In this document: positions 61,602 to 64,000 of the stretch, one piece after another
Layout: every line of letters starts with the position of its first letter
How positions within the stretch are numbered: position 1 is the first letter of the stretch
Source: Alphaproteobacteria bacterium
GTDB lineage: Bacteria; Pseudomonadota; Alphaproteobacteria; Micavibrionales; Micavibrionaceae
Direction: 5' to 3'
Assembly: GCA_002401965.1 (NCBI GenBank)
Contig: NVUR01000020.1
Span: forward strand, 49,180-113,179
Length of the DNA: 64,000 nucleotides
The notes under the pieces: generated by a model
Databases searched by the model: none
What the model saw: the letters and a program-made list of their open reading frames with translations, nothing else
Told to the model about the DNA's origin: nothing
Program-made: the position numbers and the translations under genes

Positions 61602-62591
61602 ATGGATAAAGATATGACAACAATTCAAATCATTCTTATTGCTGCGATTGTGTTCCTGATTGTCGGGGTTGTGATGTTCATTGCGATGAATGCGGGATCA
61701 AAGCAATCAAAGAAGAATATCGAGATGATCCGTGGGAAAAACACGGGTGAAACGCGCGTTGATGAAAAAGATATGCAAAATAAACGCCGCGCAGAAATTG
61801 CCAGAAAACTGAAATCCAGCAAGGATGAAGAAGGTCAGGGCAAGGATAAAGCCTCTATCTCTTTGAAATTACAACAGGCGGGATTGTCGGGTAAGACCAC
61901 TAAATTCTGGATTTTATCCGTTGTTTCGTGTTTCGCGATGTTAGGGCTGGCCAAGTATTTGGAGGTTGAGCCGCATATACTCATTATGATGGGAATTATA
62001 GGGGCGTTAGGGTTACCGCGTTTTGTCTTACGTAAGTTGATCCTGAGAAGGCAAAAAGAGTTTCTTGAAGAGTTTGCCGATGCACTGGACGCGGTTGTGC
62101 GCCTTTTACAAGCCGGTATGCCGGTGGGTGAGGCGGTTCTTATGATTAGCCGTGAATTTGAAGGCCCTGTGGGTGAAGAAATGTCGATTATCTATGATAA
62201 GCAGAAAATTGGTGTGCCATTGCATGAGGCTGCACTTGAGGGTACGAAACGCATGCCGTTGCCGGAAATGAAAATGTTTGCGGCAGGGCTGTCTATTCAG
62301 GCGCAAACAGGGTCGAGCTTGTCTGAAGTTCTTACAAATTTATCACGTGTTATTCGTGCGCGTTTCCGTCTTAAACGTAAAGTTATGGCACTTTCTTCGG
62401 AAGCAATTGCGTCGGCATCGATTATTGGTGCGTTGCCCATTCTTGTTGGAGGGGGGCTGTATGCGGTTAATCCGGATTATCTGGAGCCGATGTTTACGAC
62501 CAAAGAGGGGCGGGATATGTTGACATATTCTGCGATGTGGATGGCATGCGGTATTTTAGTTATGAAGAAAATGATTAATTTCAAAATTTAG
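61602..62591 (+). CDS. tadB: TadB-like type II/IV secretion inner-membrane protein
   Basis: EFLEEFADALDAVVRLLQAGMPVGEAVLMISREFEGPVGEEMSIIYDKQKIGVPLHEAL-type T2SSF domain. Confidence 0.93.
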   Translation: MDKDMTTIQIILIAAIVFLIVGVVMFIAMNAGSKQSKKNIEMIRGKNTGETRVDEKDMQNKRRAEIARKLKSSKDEEGQGKDKASISLKLQQAGLSGKTTKFWILSVVSCFAMLGLAKYLEVEPHILIMMGIIGALGLPRFVLRKLILRRQKEFLEEFADALDAVVRLLQAGMPVGEAVLMISREFEGPVGEEMSIIYDKQKIGVPLHEAALEGTKRMPLPEMKMFAAGLSIQAQTGSSLSEVLTNLSRVIRARFRLKRKVMALSSEAIASASIIGALPILVGGGLYAVNPDYLEPMFTTKEGRDMLTYSAMWMACGILVMKKMINFKI

Positions 62592-62607
62592 AAGGAATGG
62601 GGCTCTT

Positions 62608-63561
62608 ATGGGCGATGAAATGTTTATTACCGTAGTAGCAGCAATAGCAGCAGGGCTTTCTTTTGCTGCGTTCGCGTTTCCATTTTTGCAAAAGTCGGAT
62701 AAAAAAGAGAGAACAAGGTCAATTATTGAAAAGCGCCGGCAGGATCTTTACCAATTGTCGCGTGAAGGCGGTCATAAAATTATTAAAGATGACAGTGTCT
62801 CTGCGCGTGATAATATGGCGATGTTCTATAGGTTTCAGCGCCTTGCTGGCTCTATGGGGGAAAAGGCGCGTGATAAAATGTTGCAGGCGGGAATACGTAA
62901 TCCAAAAGCACATATGAGATTTCTGATTCTACGGGCTTTGTTACCATTTGTGTTTCTTGGGCTGTGTTCTCTTTATTTATCCGCAGTTCCAGAAGATAAA
63001 CAGCAAAGTGATTTGATGCAGCTGGCCATATTATTTGGTAGTGCGCTGTTTGGCTTTAAGTTGCCTGATATTCTGATTAAAAACATTATTATTAAGCGTC
63101 AGGAAGAAATTAATATGAGCTTCCCTGATGCGCTGGATATGATGTTGATCTGTGTGCAGGGTGGTATTGGGTTGGAGCAAACCGTTCAGCGCGTGGCAGA
63201 GGAAGTTGCCGATCAATCTGAAATTTTGTCGGAGGAGTTGGGCATTTTATGTGCTGAAATGGCGATGTTGAATGATCGCAGAAAGGCTTTGCAGGATTTT
63301 GCACGTCGCGTGGGTAGTGGCGCGGGGAAGAGTTTTTCTACCTCGCTGATACAGGCCGAACAATATGGGACGTCTGTGTCGCAGGCGATGCGCGTTATGT
63401 CTGATGAATTGCGTGATATGCGTATGGCAACCGCAGAGCAAAAGGCCGCATCTTTGCCGCCTAAGTTGACTGTGCCGATGATTGTGTTTTTCTTACCCGT
63501 TCTATTTGTTATCATTCTTGGTCCTGCGAGCATACAGGTCTCGGCGATGAAAGGTGGGTAG
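62608..63561 (+). CDS. tadC: TadC-like type II/IV secretion inner-membrane protein
   Basis: INMSFPDALDMMLICVQGGIGLEQTVQRVAEEVADQSEILSEELGILCAEMAMLNDRRKALQDFARR. Confidence 0.93.
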   Translation: MGDEMFITVVAAIAAGLSFAAFAFPFLQKSDKKERTRSIIEKRRQDLYQLSREGGHKIIKDDSVSARDNMAMFYRFQRLAGSMGEKARDKMLQAGIRNPKAHMRFLILRALLPFVFLGLCSLYLSAVPEDKQQSDLMQLAILFGSALFGFKLPDILIKNIIIKRQEEINMSFPDALDMMLICVQGGIGLEQTVQRVAEEVADQSEILSEELGILCAEMAMLNDRRKALQDFARRVGSGAGKSFSTSLIQAEQYGTSVSQAMRVMSDELRDMRMATAEQKAASLPPKLTVPMIVFFLPVLFVIILGPASIQVSAMKGG

Positions 63562-63660
63562 CTTTGGTTATCTTCTTTCTTGCTGCTGTATGGTGTTCTT
63601 AACGTATAAGAATACGTGTCATCACCTATGTTCTTCATAAAAGAAGATTCCTTTGGATAT
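63559..63660. repeat. long imperfect palindrome, CGTAT/ATACG-core family, copy G
   Basis: Core ACGTATaagaATACGT region at 63602-63617; arms ggttatcttctttcttg / cataaaagaagattcc; begins on tadC stop. Confidence 0.65.
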
Positions 63661-63713
63661 GTCTTTGGTATTTCTGTGGAGAAAATCCTGCCACCTGAAA
63701 GGCGAGCGGAGTA

Positions 63714-63822
63714 AATATAGTGGCTTGCATTTAATTTACTACATCGTTGCTTCGTCACAACCGCATAAAAATCCGCTTTTGCTCCTCACGTCTTGTACTG
63801 AAATAAAGCCAGATTACTATAA
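63714..63822. repeat. imperfect palindrome related to family, copy F
   Basis: Outer tatagtggcttgcattt.../...gaaataaagccagattactata, degenerate core ccgcATaaaaATccgc; right arm shared with copy E. Confidence 0.5.
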
Positions 63823-63942
63823 TAGATAGGATGATAAGAGCAAAAAATTGTGGCTTGCCTCGTTGATTCTATCATCGTGGATGGGCTAAAACTGGCTAAG
63901 CTGCGGAAGGTGTCAAGGAAGTTGTCATGTGAAATTTTCAAA

Positions 63943-64000
63943 TCATGCTGCAATTTTAACTTCCTTTTCACGTTTACTTTTATCAGGATTAAGGCTTATC
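63943..64000 (-). CDS. 3' end of an unidentified minus-strand gene (C-terminus ...SLNPDKSKREKEVKIAA*)
   Basis: Open minus-strand frame from the window edge to TGA at 63943-63945. Confidence 0.3.
   Translation of the reverse strand, partial: ISLNPDKSKREKEVKIAA

Noticed and set aside
63786-63971. 61-aa ORF on the minus strand at the window end
   Set aside because: Overlaps palindrome F and conflicts with a better-looking gene 3' end in another frame; no domain.
1-64000. CRISPR arrays, tRNA/rRNA genes, transposases, integrases, prophage genes
   Set aside because: Looked for direct repeats with spacers, tRNA-like cloverleaf/CCA ends and typical protein motifs; none found. The palindromes are not spaced like CRISPR repeats.

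Overview
This 64 kb window looks chromosomal and, by inference from gene content and synteny, comes from an alphaproteobacterium (pal-cpoB-tilS-ftsH; LpoA-like/rsmI/yraN; CpaA-F/TadBC). I found no rRNA, tRNA, CRISPR array, prophage or transposase. Main blocks: (1) a polysaccharide locus (rmlB, rmlC, an RmlB-like dehydratase, flippase, PslG-like glycosidase, Wza-like export protein, CpsD-like protein, Wzz-like protein, and a secreted subtilisin with a probable autotransporter C-terminus), about 1-10.3 kb; (2) an ArsR-type regulator followed by pstSCAB; (3) icd, then an EF-hand / ECF sigma / membrane protein / periplasmic sensor-like cluster; (4) oxyR-ahpC-ahpD; (5) cysteine desulfurase, ferredoxin, MscS, TetR, and the envelope/tRNA genes; (6) a large Tad/Flp pilus locus with two separate Flp pilins, an AMIN-domain protein and a probable pseudokinase upstream (45-64 kb). 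The most unusual signal is a family of about 100-125 nt imperfect palindromes placed directly on or just after stop codons (after ahpC, ahpD, cpoB, cpaF, tadC, plus two weaker copies). They share a CGTAT-N4-6-ATACG core, while most copies have unrelated but self-complementary outer arms. Other leads are the pseudokinase next to the Tad genes, a CpsD-like protein without a P-loop lysine, and a small protein with a duplicated WDxxKPxLGxMD motif. All calls are by eye from the sequence and supplied ORF translations; no database searches were run.
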